The translations under genes and the position numbers were made by a program. The notes beneath the pieces were generated by a model, which had not been told where the DNA came from, ran no database searches, and saw only the letters and a program-made list of their open reading frames with translations. Shown one piece after another: positions 53,587 to 63,963 of a DNA stretch of 64,000 nucleotides (position 1 is the stretch's first letter; each line of letters starts with the position of its first letter). The stretch is taken from positions 310,001 to 374,000 of the forward strand of contig CAWDDC010000003.1 in NCBI GenBank assembly GCA_963801045.1, in the 5' to 3' direction. The stretch comes from JACCWP01 sp963801045 (GTDB lineage Bacteria; Actinomycetota; Actinomycetes; Propionibacteriales; Nocardioidaceae).

Positions 53587-55987
53587 ATGGGGCGCAAGGC
53601 ACCTCGCCGGGACATCGACGAGGACTCCATCGAGGCGCACGGCGCCAAGGACTGGGCAGCAGGGCCGACCGCGGTGGCGGTCAGCATCAAGCGCGCGGTC
53701 GAGCAGATGGGCGTCACCCGCGCGACGCGCACCCTGCTCCGGCTCAACCAGAAGAACGGCTTCGACTGCACCAGCTGCGCCTGGCCGGACCCGGCGCACC
53801 GGCACACGGCGGAGTTCTGCGAGAACGGCGCCAAGGCGGTCACCGACGAGGCGACGCTGCGCCGGGTGACGCCGGACTTCTTCGCCGAGCACTCGCTGGC
53901 CGACCTCGCCGAGCGCACCGGCTACTGGCTGGGCCAGCAGGGCCGGATCACCGAGCCGATGGTCAAGCGCCCGGGCGGCACGCACTACGAGCCGATCGGC
54001 TGGGACGACGCGTTCGCCCTGGTGGCCGAGCATCTGCAACGGCTCGACTCGCCGGACGAGGCGCTGTTCTACACGTCGGGTCGCACCTCCAACGAGGCGG
54101 CGTTCGCGTACCAGCTGTTCGTGCGCGCCTTCGGCACCAACAACCTGCCGGACTGCTCGAACATGTGCCACGAGTCGACCAGCATCGCCCTGGCCGAGAA
54201 CATCGGGATCGGCAAGGCCACGGTCAGCATGGACGACGTCTACGACGCCGAGCTGATCGTGATCATGGGCCAGAACCCCGGCACCAACCACCCCCGCATG
54301 CTCACCGCGCTGGAGGAGGCCAAGCGCCGCGGCGCGAAGTTCCTCACCATCAACCCGTTGCGGGAGGCGGGGCTGCTCAGCTTCCGCAACCCGCAGAACG
54401 TCAAGGGCGTGCTGGGCAAGGGGACTGAGCTGTCCGACGTGCACCTGCCGGTGCGCATCAACGGCGACCTGGCGCTGTTCCAGGCCATCGGCCACCTGCT
54501 GGTGACGTGGGACGACGCGGCTCCCGGCACCGTGCTCGACCACGACTTCATCTCCCGGCACACGGCGCAGTTCGAGGAGTGGGCCGAGCACGTACGCGGC
54601 CTCGACTGGTCGCTGGTGGAGCGGTCGACCGGCTTGGGCCGCGACCAGATCGAGACGGCGGCCGCGATGTTCCGGGACTCGCGCGCCACCGTCATCTGCT
54701 GGGCGATGGGCATCACCCAGCACCGCAACGCGGTCGCGACCATCAAGGAGATCAGCAACGTCGCGTTCTGCCAGGGCAACATCGGCAAGCACGGCGCGGG
54801 CCTGTTCCCGGTGCGCGGGCACTCCAACGTGCAGGGCGACCGCACCATGGGCATCTGGGAGCGGGTGCCGGACTCGTTCCTCGACGCGCTCGAGGAGAGG
54901 TTCGGCTTCGACCCTCCCGCGCGAGCACGGCCACGACACCGTGGACAGCATCCGGGCGATGCGCGACGGCAAGGCCAAGGTCTTCATGGCCGTCGGCGGC
55001 AACTTCGTCAGCGCCGTGCCCGACACCGACGTGGCCGAGCAGGGGCTGTCCCGTACCTCCCTCACCGTGCAGATCTCGACCAAGCTGAACCGCTCGCACG
55101 TGGTCACCGGCGAGACGGCGCTGATCCTGCCCACGCTCGGTCGGACGGAGAAGGACGTGCAGGCGTCCGGGGAACAGGTCGTCACGGTCGAGGACAGCGT
55201 GTGCGCCGTGCACGCCTCGCGGGGGCCGTTGCGCCCCGCGAGCCCGCACCTGCGCTCGGAGATCTCGATCATCACCTCGGTCGCCGAGGCGACCCTGGGC
55301 GACCGGCACGGCATCGACTGGCAGGCGATGCGCGACGACTACGGGGTGATCCGCGACCACATCGCGGCGGTCGTGCCCGGCTGTGACGACTACGACGCCT
55401 TGTCCCGCCGGCCGGACGGCTTCGTGCTCCCGCACCCGCCTCGCGACTCACGCACGTTCCCCACCGACGAGGGCAAGGCGGTGTTCGCGGTCAGCCCGAC
55501 CGAGGTGCTGCACGTGCCCCACGGCCACCTGCTGCTGCAGACGCTGCGCAGCCACGACCAGTTCAACACCACGATCTACGGGCTGTCCGACCGCTACCGC
55601 GGCGTCGAGAACGGTCGCCGGGTGGTCTTCTGCCACCGCGACGACATCGCCGCCCTCGGTCTGACCGAGGGCCAGCGGGTGGACCTGCTCACCCGCTGGG
55701 ACGACGACGACATCGAGCGGCGGGCGGAGGGGTTCATGGTCGTCGCCTACGACACCCCGCGCGGGTGCGCGGCGGCGTACTACCCCGAGACCAACCCGCT
55801 GGTGCCGCTCGACTCGACCGCGACCGGCAGCAACTGCCCCACGTCGAAGTCGGTGGTGATCGAGCTGATCCCGGTCGAGGCCGAGGGCCACGCGGACGAG
55901 GCCGACGCCACGGTCGCCGGCGACCAGGACGTCGTCGGCGACGACGAGGGCCACAAGTCGCGCCCGGAGCCGGCCCACCTGTCCTGA
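53587..55987 (+). CDS. FdhF/YdeP-family molybdopterin oxidoreductase; one frameshift
   Basis: A long protein, about 800 residues, of the FdhF/YdeP family: NGFDCTSCAWPDPAHRHTAE replaces the canonical 4Fe-4S loop, followed by LFYTSGRTSNEAAFAYQLFV, NNLPDCSNMCHESTSIAL, IVIMGQNPGTNHPRMLTAL and GNIGKHGAGLFPVRGHSNVQ. Molybdopterin-dinucleotide motifs are clear, and the dimeric end region with DGFMVVAYDTPRG-like sequence closes it. E. coli YdeP is linked to acid resistance; formate dehydrogenase activity is annotated but unproved. The frame breaks near 54923 by an extra base. It converges on the small MFS subunit gene. Confidence 0.84.
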
Positions 55988-56011
55988 CGGGCACTGTCCG
56001 GGGCTCGTGAC

Positions 56012-56156
56012 TCAGCTGGCGAACAGGTCGGCCACCTTGACGACGGTCTCGTACAGGCCGTAGGCCAGCGGGAGGCTCACCAGCGCCCAGCTGAACACCA
56101 GCCTGCGCGGTGCTGGTCGGCTCGAACGACTGCGCGGGCTGCGTCTGCTCGCTCAT
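56012..56156 (-). CDS. very small MFS transporter partner protein; one frameshift
   Basis: This is a short gene (about 47 residues) beginning MSEQTQPAQSFEPTSTAQ at the ATG at 56156. After one indel near 56105 it reads RRLVFSWALVSLPLAYGLYE and TVVKVADLFAS before a TGA at 56012, which is a single membrane helix. It matches the small partner proteins that follow OFA-type transporters in actinobacteria. Its start overlaps the transporter stop (ATGA), so the two are translated together. It would be missed by a length cutoff. Confidence 0.7.
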
Positions 56157-57588
56157 GACGCGGACACCCTCTCCCTGCTGGTGGACGGTTCGTGGAAGCG
56201 GGCGTCGACCGGGCGGATCGCCAGGTTGGCGAGGAAGCCGACCGCGAGCACGCCGACCATCGTGAAGAACGCCGGCTGGTAGGCCGCCGAGGTGAGCGTG
56301 CCCGGTGCGCCCTGCGCGTCCAGGAAGCTGTTGATGATGTACGGACCGGCGACGCCGGCGGCCGACCACGCGGTCAGCAGCCGCCCGTGGATGGCGCCGA
56401 CCTCGTAGGTGCCGAACAGGTCACGCAGGTAGGCCGGGAACGGTGGCAAATCCCCCGCCGTAGAAGGAGATGATCAGCGCCGCCAGCAGCGCGAACAGGG
56501 CCGTCGACGTGTCCCCGATCGTGGCGACCAGGAAGTACAGCACCATGCCGCCACCGAGATAGAGCATGTAGATCGGCTTGCGGCCGATCACGTCCGACGT
56601 CGACGACCAGGCGAAGCGCCCGCCCATGTTGAACAGCGACAGCAGGCCGACGAACCCGCCCGCGGCCGCGGCGGCCACCGTCGAGGTGCCGCCCTCGCCG
56701 TCGCGGAAGAAGTCGGACACCATCGGCGCGGCCTGCTCGAGCAGGCCGATGCCCGCGGTGACGTTGCAGAACAGCACCACCCACAGCAGCCAGAACTGCG
56801 GCGTCCGCACCGCGTTGTTCGCCGAGACGCTGGCCGTGGTCACCAGCGGCTTCGACGCCACCGTCGCGGGGTCGAACCCCTCCGGGAGCCAGTCGTCGGC
56901 CGGCACCCGCACGGTGAACGCACCGAACAGCATGAAGGCCAGGTAGACGACTCCCAGGGTCACGAACAGCGACGCGACCGCGCTGCCGGCGGCCACCGAG
57001 GTCGGGATCGGTGGGGTCGAAGCCCGAGTCGAACTGCGCCAGCAGCTTGCCGGACAGCGGGCTGGCGATCAGCGCGCCGCCGCCGAAGCCCATGATCGCC
57101 AGGCCGGTCGCCAGCCCGGGCCGGTCGGGGAACCACTTGATCAGCGTGGAGACCGGCGAGATGTAGCCGATGCCGAGTCCGATGCCGCCGATGACGCCGT
57201 AGCCCAGGTAGACCAGCCAGAGCTGCTCGGTGCTGATCCCGGCCGCTCCGACCAGGAAGCCGGCGCTCCAGAAGCAGGCAGCGGTGAACATCGCGCGGCG
57301 CGGTCCGCCGTGGTCGACCCACTTGCCGGCCACCGCCGCGGACAGCCCGAGCATCACGATGGCGATCGAGAAGATGAACCCGACCTCGGTGGCTCCGGTG
57401 TCGAACCGCTCGATCAGCGACGTCTTGTAGACGCTGGTGGCGTACGCCTGCCCGATGCACAGGTGCACCGCCAGCGCGGCAGGCGGGATCAGCCAGCGGT
57501 TGAACCCTGGCTTGGCGATGGTGCGCTCACGGCTGAGCCAGGCCGGGGTACGGGACCGCGTCTGCTCAGACGACACATTTCCGGTCAT
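56153..57588 (-). CDS. OFA-family MFS transporter (oxalate/formate antiporter type); two frameshifts
   Basis: A twelve-helix MFS protein of about 478 residues with the OFA start RWLIPPAALAVHLCIGQAYA and the inter-helix segment GYGVIGGIGLGIGYISPVST and LIKWFPDRPGLATGLAIMGF. The N-terminus is longer and polar (VSSEQTRSRTPAWLSRERT). Extra bases near 57008 and 56447 break the frame. OFA carriers move oxalate, formate or other small acids; the molybdopterin oxidoreductase encoded on the facing strand suggests a formate or oxalate link, but that is inference. The small partner gene follows it. Confidence 0.84.
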
Positions 57589-57676
57589 AACCGGACATGG
57601 TCCTCCGTTCGGCGCCCGAGCGCATCCCGGAGCGGCAACCGTCCCGACCCTCCCCGTCCGACTACCCTGAGCGACC

Positions 57677-58984
57677 GTGAGCGGCACTCCGACCCGGGTC
57701 TATGTCGCCCGGCTCGCCGGGCTGCCCGTCTACGACCCCCAGGGCGACCAGGTCGCCAAGGTCCGCGACGTCGTGGTGTCGCTGCGCGGCACCACCGCCC
57801 GGCTGCGGGTGCTCGGGCTGGTGCTCGAGGTCTTCGGCCGGCGCAAGGTCTTCCTGCCGATCGGCCGGGTGACCTCGCTCGACTCCGGCCAGGTCATCAC
57901 CACCGGCCTGGTCAACATGCGCCGCTTCGAGCAGCGGCCGGGCGAGACCCGGGTCCTCGGCGAGCTGCTGGACCGCACCGTGACCACGACCGGGACCGGG
58001 GGCTCCGGCGCCCCGGTGACCGGCACCGTCTACGACGTCGCGATGGAGCAGGACCGCAACCGGGACTGGTCGCTGGTCAAGGTGGCCGTACGCGAGCGGT
58101 CGAGCCGGCTGCGCCGCAAGGGCCAGGAGCACATCGTCGACATCGCCGAGGCCACCGGGCTGATCGGCGAGGAGGAGGGCCAGGCGGCCACCAACCTGCT
58201 GGCCACCCTCGACACCCTGCGCCCGGCCGACCTCGCCGACGTGCTGCACGACCTGTCCGCCAAGCGGCGGCACGAGATCGCGGCCGCGCTCGACGACGAC
58301 CGGCTGGCCGACGTGCTCGAGGAGCTGCCCGAGGAGGACCAGGTCGAGATCCTCGGCCAGCTGGACACCGAGCGGGCGGCCGACGTGCTGGAGGAGATGT
58401 CGCCCGACGACGCCGCGGACCTGATCGCGGAGCTGCCGCCGGAGACCGCTGAGCACCTGCTCGAGCTGATGGAGCCCGACGACGCCGAGGACGTGCGCCG
58501 GCTGCTCAGCTACGAGGAGCGCACCGCAGGCGGCCTGATGACCACCGAGCCGGTGATCCTGCCGCCCGACGCCACCGGCGCCGACGCGCTGGCCCTGCTC
58601 CGCGACCCGGAGCTCACGCCCTCGCTGGCCGCCATGGTCTACGTGTGCCGGCCGCCGCTGGAGACGCCGACCGGCAAGTACCTCGGCGCCTGCCACTTCC
58701 AGCGGCTGCTGCGCGAGCCGCCGTCGACGCTGGTCAGCGCCGTTGCCGACAACGACATCGAGCCGCTGCGTCCGGGCGCCTCGCTGGAGGAGGTCGCCCG
58801 GCTGCTGGCGGCGTACAACCTGGTCGCGAGCCCGGTCACCGACGACAACGGCCACCTGGTCGGGGTCGTGTCGGTCGACGACGTCCTGGACCACATGCTG
58901 CCCGAGGGCTGGCGCGAGAACGGTGGCGCCGACCGCGGCCAGGACCAGAACACCGACGACGAGGAGGCCGCTCGTGGCGCGTGA
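57677..58984 (+). CDS. MgtE-N and CBS-domain protein without membrane part
   Basis: An intact 435-residue cytoplasmic protein, GTG start at 57677. Residues about 1-130 contain PRC-barrel-like strands (VYVARLAGLPVYDPQGDQVA). A MgtE intracellular N-domain follows, with superhelical repeats such as LADVLHDLSAKRRHEIAAAL and ADVLEELPEEDQVEILGQLD. A pair of CBS domains ends in SPVTDDNGHLVGVVSVDDVL. The MgtE transmembrane domain is absent, so it is probably a Mg- or nucleotide-sensing partner. It is cotranscribed with the DUF1003 gene, whose start it overlaps. Confidence 0.82.
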   Translation: MSGTPTRVYVARLAGLPVYDPQGDQVAKVRDVVVSLRGTTARLRVLGLVLEVFGRRKVFLPIGRVTSLDSGQVITTGLVNMRRFEQRPGETRVLGELLDRTVTTTGTGGSGAPVTGTVYDVAMEQDRNRDWSLVKVAVRERSSRLRRKGQEHIVDIAEATGLIGEEEGQAATNLLATLDTLRPADLADVLHDLSAKRRHEIAAALDDDRLADVLEELPEEDQVEILGQLDTERAADVLEEMSPDDAADLIAELPPETAEHLLELMEPDDAEDVRRLLSYEERTAGGLMTTEPVILPPDATGADALALLRDPELTPSLAAMVYVCRPPLETPTGKYLGACHFQRLLREPPSTLVSAVADNDIEPLRPGASLEEVARLLAAYNLVASPVTDDNGHLVGVVSVDDVLDHMLPEGWRENGGADRGQDQNTDDEEAARGA

Positions 58985-59510
58985 GGACCGCCGCACCCGG
59001 CTCGACTCGCCGGTCGAGACCCGCCGGCCGCTGGTGCGCCGGCCCGAGTACGACCCGGAGCTGGTCGGCCGCGCGGCCGAGCGGATAGCGCGGTTCATCG
59101 GGACCGCGCGGTTCCTCGTCTACATGACGGTCTTCATCATCGTCTGGGTGCTGTGGAACCTGCCGTACGGGCCGGAGCGGCCGCAGTTCGACCCGTACCC
59201 GTTCATCTTCCTCACCCTCGTGCTGTCGCTGCAGGCGTCGTACGCGGCACCGCTGATCCTGCTGGCCCAGAACCGGCAGGAGGGCCGCGACCGCGTCAAC
59301 CTCGAGCAGGACCGCGAGGCCAACGCCCGCGCGCACGCGGACATGGAGTTCCTGGCCCGCGAGGTCGCCGGTCTGCGGATGGGCCTCGGCGAGGTCGCCA
59401 CCCGCGACTTCCTGCGCTCGGAGCTGCGCGCGCTGCTCGGTGAGCTGGACGAGCGCACGGACTCCGACGGCGAGCCCCCGCCACGCCGCGAGGGTTCTCC
59501 CCGCACGTAG
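58974..59510 (+). CDS. DUF1003 membrane protein
   Basis: An intact 178-residue protein whose GTG overlaps the end of the previous gene by 11 bp. It has two hydrophobic helices (FLVYMTVFIIVWVLWNLPYG and FIFLTLVLSLQASYAAPLIL) followed by a charged coiled segment with QNRQEGRDRVNLEQDREANA. This is the DUF1003 pattern, a small integral membrane family of unknown function that often sits beside MgtE-like proteins and near the mrp and tat genes in actinobacteria. Confidence 0.86.
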   Translation: MAREDRRTRLDSPVETRRPLVRRPEYDPELVGRAAERIARFIGTARFLVYMTVFIIVWVLWNLPYGPERPQFDPYPFIFLTLVLSLQASYAAPLILLAQNRQEGRDRVNLEQDREANARAHADMEFLAREVAGLRMGLGEVATRDFLRSELRALLGELDERTDSDGEPPPRREGSPRT

Positions 59511-59520
59511 CATCGAGGGC

Positions 59521-60693
59521 ATGACCCCACCGTCCGCGACCGGCACCGCCGCTCCCTCGCACGAGCAGGTGCAGGCGGCGCTGGCGACCGTCCAGGACCC
59601 CGAGATCCACCGCCCGGTCACCGAGCTGGGCATGGTCGACGACGTCACCATCGGCGAAGACGGCACCGTGTCCGTACGGATCCTCCTGACCGTCGCCTCC
59701 TGCCCGCTCAAGGACACCCTCACCAAGGACGTGCGCGCCGCCGTGTCGGCCGTCGCCGGAGTCCGCGAGGTCGAGGTCACGCTCGGCGTGATGAGCGACG
59801 ACCAGCGGCAGGGCCTGCGCGAGCAGCTGAAGGGTGCCGGCACGACCAAGGACATCCCGTTCGCCCGTCCGGGCTCGCTGACGCGGGTGCTCGCGGTGGC
59901 GTCCGGCAAGGGCGGCGTGGGCAAGTCGTCGGTGACGGTCAACCTGGCGGTCGCGATGGCGAAGCAGGGACTGTCGGTGGGCGTGGTCGACGCCGACGTC
60001 TACGGGCACTCGGTGCCCGACATGCTCGGCATCGGCGACCGTCGGCCGACCCAGGTCGACGACATGATCATGCCGGTCGAGGCGCACGGCGTACGGGTGA
60101 TGAGCATCGGGATGCTCAAGCCCCGGCGCGACCAGGTGGTCGCCTGGCGCGGCCCGATGCTCGACCGGGCGCTGGTGCAGATGCTCGGGGACGTGTTCTG
60201 GGGCGACCTCGACGTGCTGCTGCTCGACCTGCCGCCCGGCACCGGCGATGTCGCCATCTCGCTGGGCCAGCACCTGGCCAACGCCGAGGTCGTCGTCGTC
60301 ACCACCCCGCAGCAGGCCGCCGCCGAGGTGGCCGAGCGCGCCGGCACGATGGCCTCGATGATGCACCAGCGGGTGGTCGGGGTGGTCGAGAACATGTCCT
60401 ACCTGCTGGTCCCCGGAAGCGACCCCGAGCAGCGGCTGGAGCCGTTCGGCTCCGGCGGCGGCGACCGGGTGGCGGCCACGCTGTCGCAGCGGTTCGGCTA
60501 CGACGTGCCGGTGCTCGGCCGGGTGCCGCTCGACGAGCGGCTGCGGGCCGGCGGAGACTCCGGCACCCCGCTGGTGGAGAGCGAGCCGGAGGCGCCGGCG
60601 GCGGCCGAGCTGATCGGCGTGGCCCAGACCCTGGTGGGCCGTGGCCGCGGCCTGGCCGGCCTCCAGCTCGGGCTGAGCCCGGTGGGACGCTGA
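59521..60693 (+). CDS. mrp: Mrp/ApbC/NBP35-family iron-sulfur carrier P-loop ATPase
   Basis: An intact 390-residue protein. An N-terminal MIP18/DUF59 domain (VQDPEIHRPVTELGMVDDV) precedes the P-loop domain with the deviant Walker A ASGKGGVGKSSVTVNLAVAM, LLLDLPPGTGDVAISLGQHL and VVGVVENMSYLLVPGS. The usual Cys pair of the eukaryotic carriers is not obvious here, as in other actinobacterial Mrp. The function is Fe-S cluster assembly or delivery. It lies 11 bp after the DUF1003 gene and upstream of tatB. Confidence 0.9.
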   Translation: MTPPSATGTAAPSHEQVQAALATVQDPEIHRPVTELGMVDDVTIGEDGTVSVRILLTVASCPLKDTLTKDVRAAVSAVAGVREVEVTLGVMSDDQRQGLREQLKGAGTTKDIPFARPGSLTRVLAVASGKGGVGKSSVTVNLAVAMAKQGLSVGVVDADVYGHSVPDMLGIGDRRPTQVDDMIMPVEAHGVRVMSIGMLKPRRDQVVAWRGPMLDRALVQMLGDVFWGDLDVLLLDLPPGTGDVAISLGQHLANAEVVVVTTPQQAAAEVAERAGTMASMMHQRVVGVVENMSYLLVPGSDPEQRLEPFGSGGGDRVAATLSQRFGYDVPVLGRVPLDERLRAGGDSGTPLVESEPEAPAAAELIGVAQTLVGRGRGLAGLQLGLSPVGR

Positions 60694-60801
60694 CAGCCGT
60701 ACGGTCGAGGTTTCTGCCGCAGGAGGCAGCCGGACCCGCGCCGAACCTAGACTGAGCACCGCGGTCGGTGCGGACCGGTGACCGGCGAGAGGACGTAGCC
60801 G

Positions 60802-61125
60802 ATGTTGGGGATGGGCTGGCCCGAGCTGCTGGTCATCGGCATCGTGGCCGTCTTCGTCTTCGGCCCCGACCGGCTCCCCGAGCTCGCCAAGCAGGCCGGC
60901 GGCTTCCTGCGCACGATGCGGCGGATGGTCGACAACGCCAAGAGCGATCTCGCCGAGGAGCTCGGCCCGGAGTTCAAGGACCTCAACCTGCGCGACCTCG
61001 ACCCGCGCGAGCTGGTCCGTCGCAACGTGATGGACGCGATGGACTCCGGGGAGCGCGAGGTGCCCAACGGCAAGCGGCCGCTGCGCTACGGCGAGCGTCC
61101 GCCGTTCGACCCCGACTCCACCTGA
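60802..61125 (+). CDS. tatB: Sec-independent protein translocase TatB
   Basis: An intact 107-residue protein with the TatA/B core: a short N-terminal helix WPELLVIGIVAVFVFGPDRL, then the amphipathic helix ELAKQAGGFLRTMRRMVDNA. The longer polar C-terminal tail and the position between mrp and htrA, as in mycobacteria, favour TatB over TatA. It works with TatC (not in this window) to export folded proteins with twin-arginine signals; the glycosidase-like protein at 23959-25464 is a potential client. Confidence 0.88.
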   Translation: MLGMGWPELLVIGIVAVFVFGPDRLPELAKQAGGFLRTMRRMVDNAKSDLAEELGPEFKDLNLRDLDPRELVRRNVMDAMDSGEREVPNGKRPLRYGERPPFDPDST

Positions 61126-61154
61126 GCCTGGGCTGGCCTGGGCCGGGCGGGCGC

Positions 61155-62613
61155 TCAGCCCTCCTGCTCGCCGAGCACCACCTCGGTGCTGCGCTGCTCG
61201 CCCTCCCGCTCGTAGCCGATCTCGATGGTGTCGCCCGGCAGGTGCGAGCGGATGCTCACGATCAGCTCGATCCCGTCGCGCACCGGCTCGCCGTCGATGC
61301 TGCGCAGCACGTCGCCCTGCTGCAGCCCGGCATCCTCGGCGGGGCTGTTCGGGGTGATCTCCTTGACGACCGCGGGCTGCCCCTCGGCGGTGTCGATGGT
61401 GGCCCCGATGACGGGGTAGACCGCCTTGCCGGTCTCGATGATCTGCTCGGCGGTGAGCCGTACCTGGTCGATCGGGATCGCGAAGCCCACGCCGATGTTG
61501 CCGGCCTCCCCGCCGATGCCGCTGCTCACGGTGGCGATGGCCGAGTTGACGCCGATCACCCGGCCCTGCAGGTCGACCAGCGGGCCGCCCGAGTTGCCGG
61601 GGTTGATGGCGGCATCGGTCTGGATGGCGTTGATGAAGGACGACGTGTCGCCCGCCACCGGCCGTCACCGGCCGGTCCAGCGCGCTGACGATGCCCGACG
61701 TGACCGTGCTGGTGAGGCCGAGCGGCGACCCGAACGCGATCACCTGCTGCCCGACCAGCAGCCGGCCGGAGCTGCCCAGCCGCGCCGGTCGCAGGCCGTC
61801 GGTCGAGACCTGGACGACGGCGAGGTCGTAGGCCGGGGACCGGCCGATCAGCTCGGCCTCGTGCTCGCTGCCGTTGGGCAGGACGACCGAGATGCTTCCG
61901 TCGTCGCCGGCGGGCTCCACCACGTGCGCGTTGGTGACGATGCGGCCCTGGTCGTCGAGGACGAAGCCCGAGCCGGTGGCGCCCGTCGCGCCCGAGCGCA
62001 CCTGGATCTGCACCACGCTCGGCAGCACCGTGTCGGCCACCCTCGGCACGCTCGCGTTGTCGGACGGCAGCGGGGCGGCGTCCTCGCCCAGCGGCTCGAC
62101 CTGTGAGGTCTCGGACCCGCTGCTGTCGATCCGGTCGGCCGCGACGACGCCGAGGGCGGCCAGCACGCCGCTCACCAGCCCCACGACGGCCGTCACGGCC
62201 ACGATCGCGGCCCAGGGGGTCTGCCGGCGCGGCGGTTGCTGGGGATAGGGCGAGTGCGCGTACGGCGACGCGTAGCCGGGTGGCGGCTGGCCCGGCTGCG
62301 GAGCGGCCGTCGGCGGCGCGTGGCGTCCCGGCTGCGCAGCATGCTGCGGTCCGTACCACCCGGGCATGCCGTAGCCGGGGTAGGCCGGCGGCTCGGTCGG
62401 GTGCAGCACGTCGACGGTCGGGTCGGGTGGCGGCGGGTCCGCGGCGTGGCCGCCGGGTGGCGGGGCCGGGTCGTCGTCGGCGGAGGAGCGGTCAGCGGAC
62501 CACTCCGACCGCACCGGAGCGGTGTCGTCGGTGTGATCGGTGGGCGCCGTGCCCCAGCTGCGGGTCGACTCGTCGTCGTCGGGACGGGAGTCGGGACGGT
62601 CGTCCTCGGTCAC
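61155..62613 (-). CDS. htrA: HtrA/DegP-type serine protease with PDZ domain; one frameshift
   Basis: The protein is about 483 residues. It has a long Pro/Asp-rich cytoplasmic N-region, a single membrane helix (IVAVTAVVGLVSGVLAALGV), a trypsin-like domain with catalytic His in IVTNAHVV, Asp in YDLAVVQV and Ser in NPGNSGGPL, and a C-terminal PDZ domain (NSPAEDAGLQQGDVLRSI). It degrades or refolds damaged envelope proteins. An extra base near 61663 breaks the frame just before the serine block. GTG at 62613. The position next to the SigE/anti-sigma pair matches mycobacteria, where htrA is under SigE control. Confidence 0.9.
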
Positions 62614-62715
62614 GCTGCGTGCTCCACGGGTGGGCTGGTCGTTGCCCCCAGCATGACGTACGTCGACAAACCCCGCGCTCTCCGGCCGCTCCCACCGGCC
62701 GACGGGCTCCAGCCG

Positions 62716-63231
62716 TCAGCGCGCGGAGATCTCCTGCTCGACGGCGACCGGCCGGACCGCGTCCCAGCGCCCCAGCGGCATGCCGGCCGGGGTGAACGAG
62801 CCGGCGGGGACGCCGGCCGAGGTGGGGGGCGCGCTGCCCGGCGTCGGGCTGGCCGGGGTCGGGGCGGTCCCCATCGGCGCTGACCAGGTGGCCGCCACCA
62901 GCCAGGCGGCGGCGCCGACCCCGGCGAGCAGCAGGCGGAAGCGTGCGGCGCTGGAGTCGGGGCTGGCCATCTCGCCGCACCGCTCGCGGTGGGCCTGGCG
63001 GGCGGCCCGGTCCTGCTCGGCCTGCGGCAGGCTCAGCAGGCTCGACAGCAGGGCGTCGTCGGGGTCGGGCCCGCCGAGCAGCGACGTCCGTCGCTTGACC
63101 TGACGCTGGGTGCGCTCGGCGGCCTGACAGCGCGCGCACCCGGCGAGGTGCTCGGTGACGCCGTCAGCGGCCGGGCCGACGACCTCGCCGTCGACCCAGG
63201 CCGCCAGGGCGGCGCCGTCGGGACACCTCAC
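62716..63231 (-). CDS. rseA: zinc-finger anti-sigma factor (RseA-like)
   Basis: An intact 171-residue protein with the ZAS-type motif in VTEHLAGCARCQAAERTQRQ (His-x3-Cys-x2-Cys), one hydrophobic segment (FRLLLAGVGAAAWLVAATWS) and a Pro/Ala-rich outer part. The GTG at 63231 overlaps the sigma factor stop, and translation of the pair is coupled. It should bind and hold the cognate sigma factor at the membrane until envelope stress. Confidence 0.85.
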   Translation of the reverse strand: MRCPDGAALAAWVDGEVVGPAADGVTEHLAGCARCQAAERTQRQVKRRTSLLGGPDPDDALLSSLLSLPQAEQDRAARQAHRERCGEMASPDSSAARFRLLLAGVGAAAWLVAATWSAPMGTAPTPASPTPGSAPPTSAGVPAGSFTPAGMPLGRWDAVRPVAVEQEISAR

Positions 63232-63866
63232 GTGCCGACGATAACCGGGTCGAGCGGTCCGGCGAAGCGGGTCCGCCCGGTCTGCGGGGCCCGGTGCGCG
63301 AGTGCGGTGCGCAGCAGCTTGCGCCCACGGTGGATCCGGGAGCGTACGGTGCCGAGCTTGATGTCGAGCGCCTCGGCGATCTCGTCGTAGGACAGTCCCT
63401 CGACGTCGCACAGCACCACCGCCGCACGGAACTCCTCCGGCAGGTCGGCCAGCGCCTGCTCGACGTCGGCGTCGAACATGTCGTCGGTGTAGGACCGGTC
63501 GGCCGAGCCGGCAGCCGTCGCCAGCCGCTCGACCGCCTCGTCGCCCAGCGCGTCGAAGCGCAGCCGGGCGCGGCGGCGGGCCTTGTCCAGGAACAGGTTG
63601 GTGGTGATCCGGTGCAGCCAGCCGGCGAAGTTGTCGGGCGTGTACGTGTGCAGCGAGCGGAAGACCCGGACGAAGACCTCCTGGGTGAGGTCCTCGGCGT
63701 CGTGCGGGTTGCCGGTCAGGCGGTAGGCGAGCCGGTAGACCCGGGCGGAGTGGTCGCGGACGATCTGCTCCCAGGAGCCGACGTCCGGGGGCAGGGGGGC
63801 GGGCTGCTCGGGTGACCCGGCGTCCGCGCGGTCGCGGCGACTGCCGCGGCGGGAGATGACGGACAT
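63228..63866 (-). CDS. sigE: ECF RNA polymerase sigma factor, SigE group
   Basis: A 212-residue ECF sigma factor. ATG at 63866 follows AGGAG at a good distance. Region 2 is VRDHSARVYRLAYRLTGNPH with DAEDLTQEVFVRVFRSLHTY (-10 binding), and region 4 is VVLCDVEGLSYDEIAEALDI with LGTVRSRIHRGRKLLR (-35 binding). It regulates an envelope-stress set, probably including htrA and itself. A candidate autoregulated promoter lies about 100 bp upstream. Confidence 0.9.
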   Translation of the reverse strand: MSVISRRGSRRDRADAGSPEQPAPLPPDVGSWEQIVRDHSARVYRLAYRLTGNPHDAEDLTQEVFVRVFRSLHTYTPDNFAGWLHRITTNLFLDKARRRARLRFDALGDEAVERLATAAGSADRSYTDDMFDADVEQALADLPEEFRAAVVLCDVEGLSYDEIAEALDIKLGTVRSRIHRGRKLLRTALAHRAPQTGRTRFAGPLDPVIVGT

Positions 63867-63963
63867 GCCTGCTCCTCTCACCTGCTGACCGTCCCGGGTG
63901 GGTCGGCCGAGCGGCGACGGCACGGCCGTCGATGACCGCCACGATTCACCGCTCACCTGAGAA

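Noticed and set aside
59296..61150. Long minus-strand open frame continuing from htrA across tatB and mrp
   Set aside because: Only the htrA part at 61155-62613 carries protein motifs; the extension is created by the frame change near 61663 and overlaps intact plus-strand genes.
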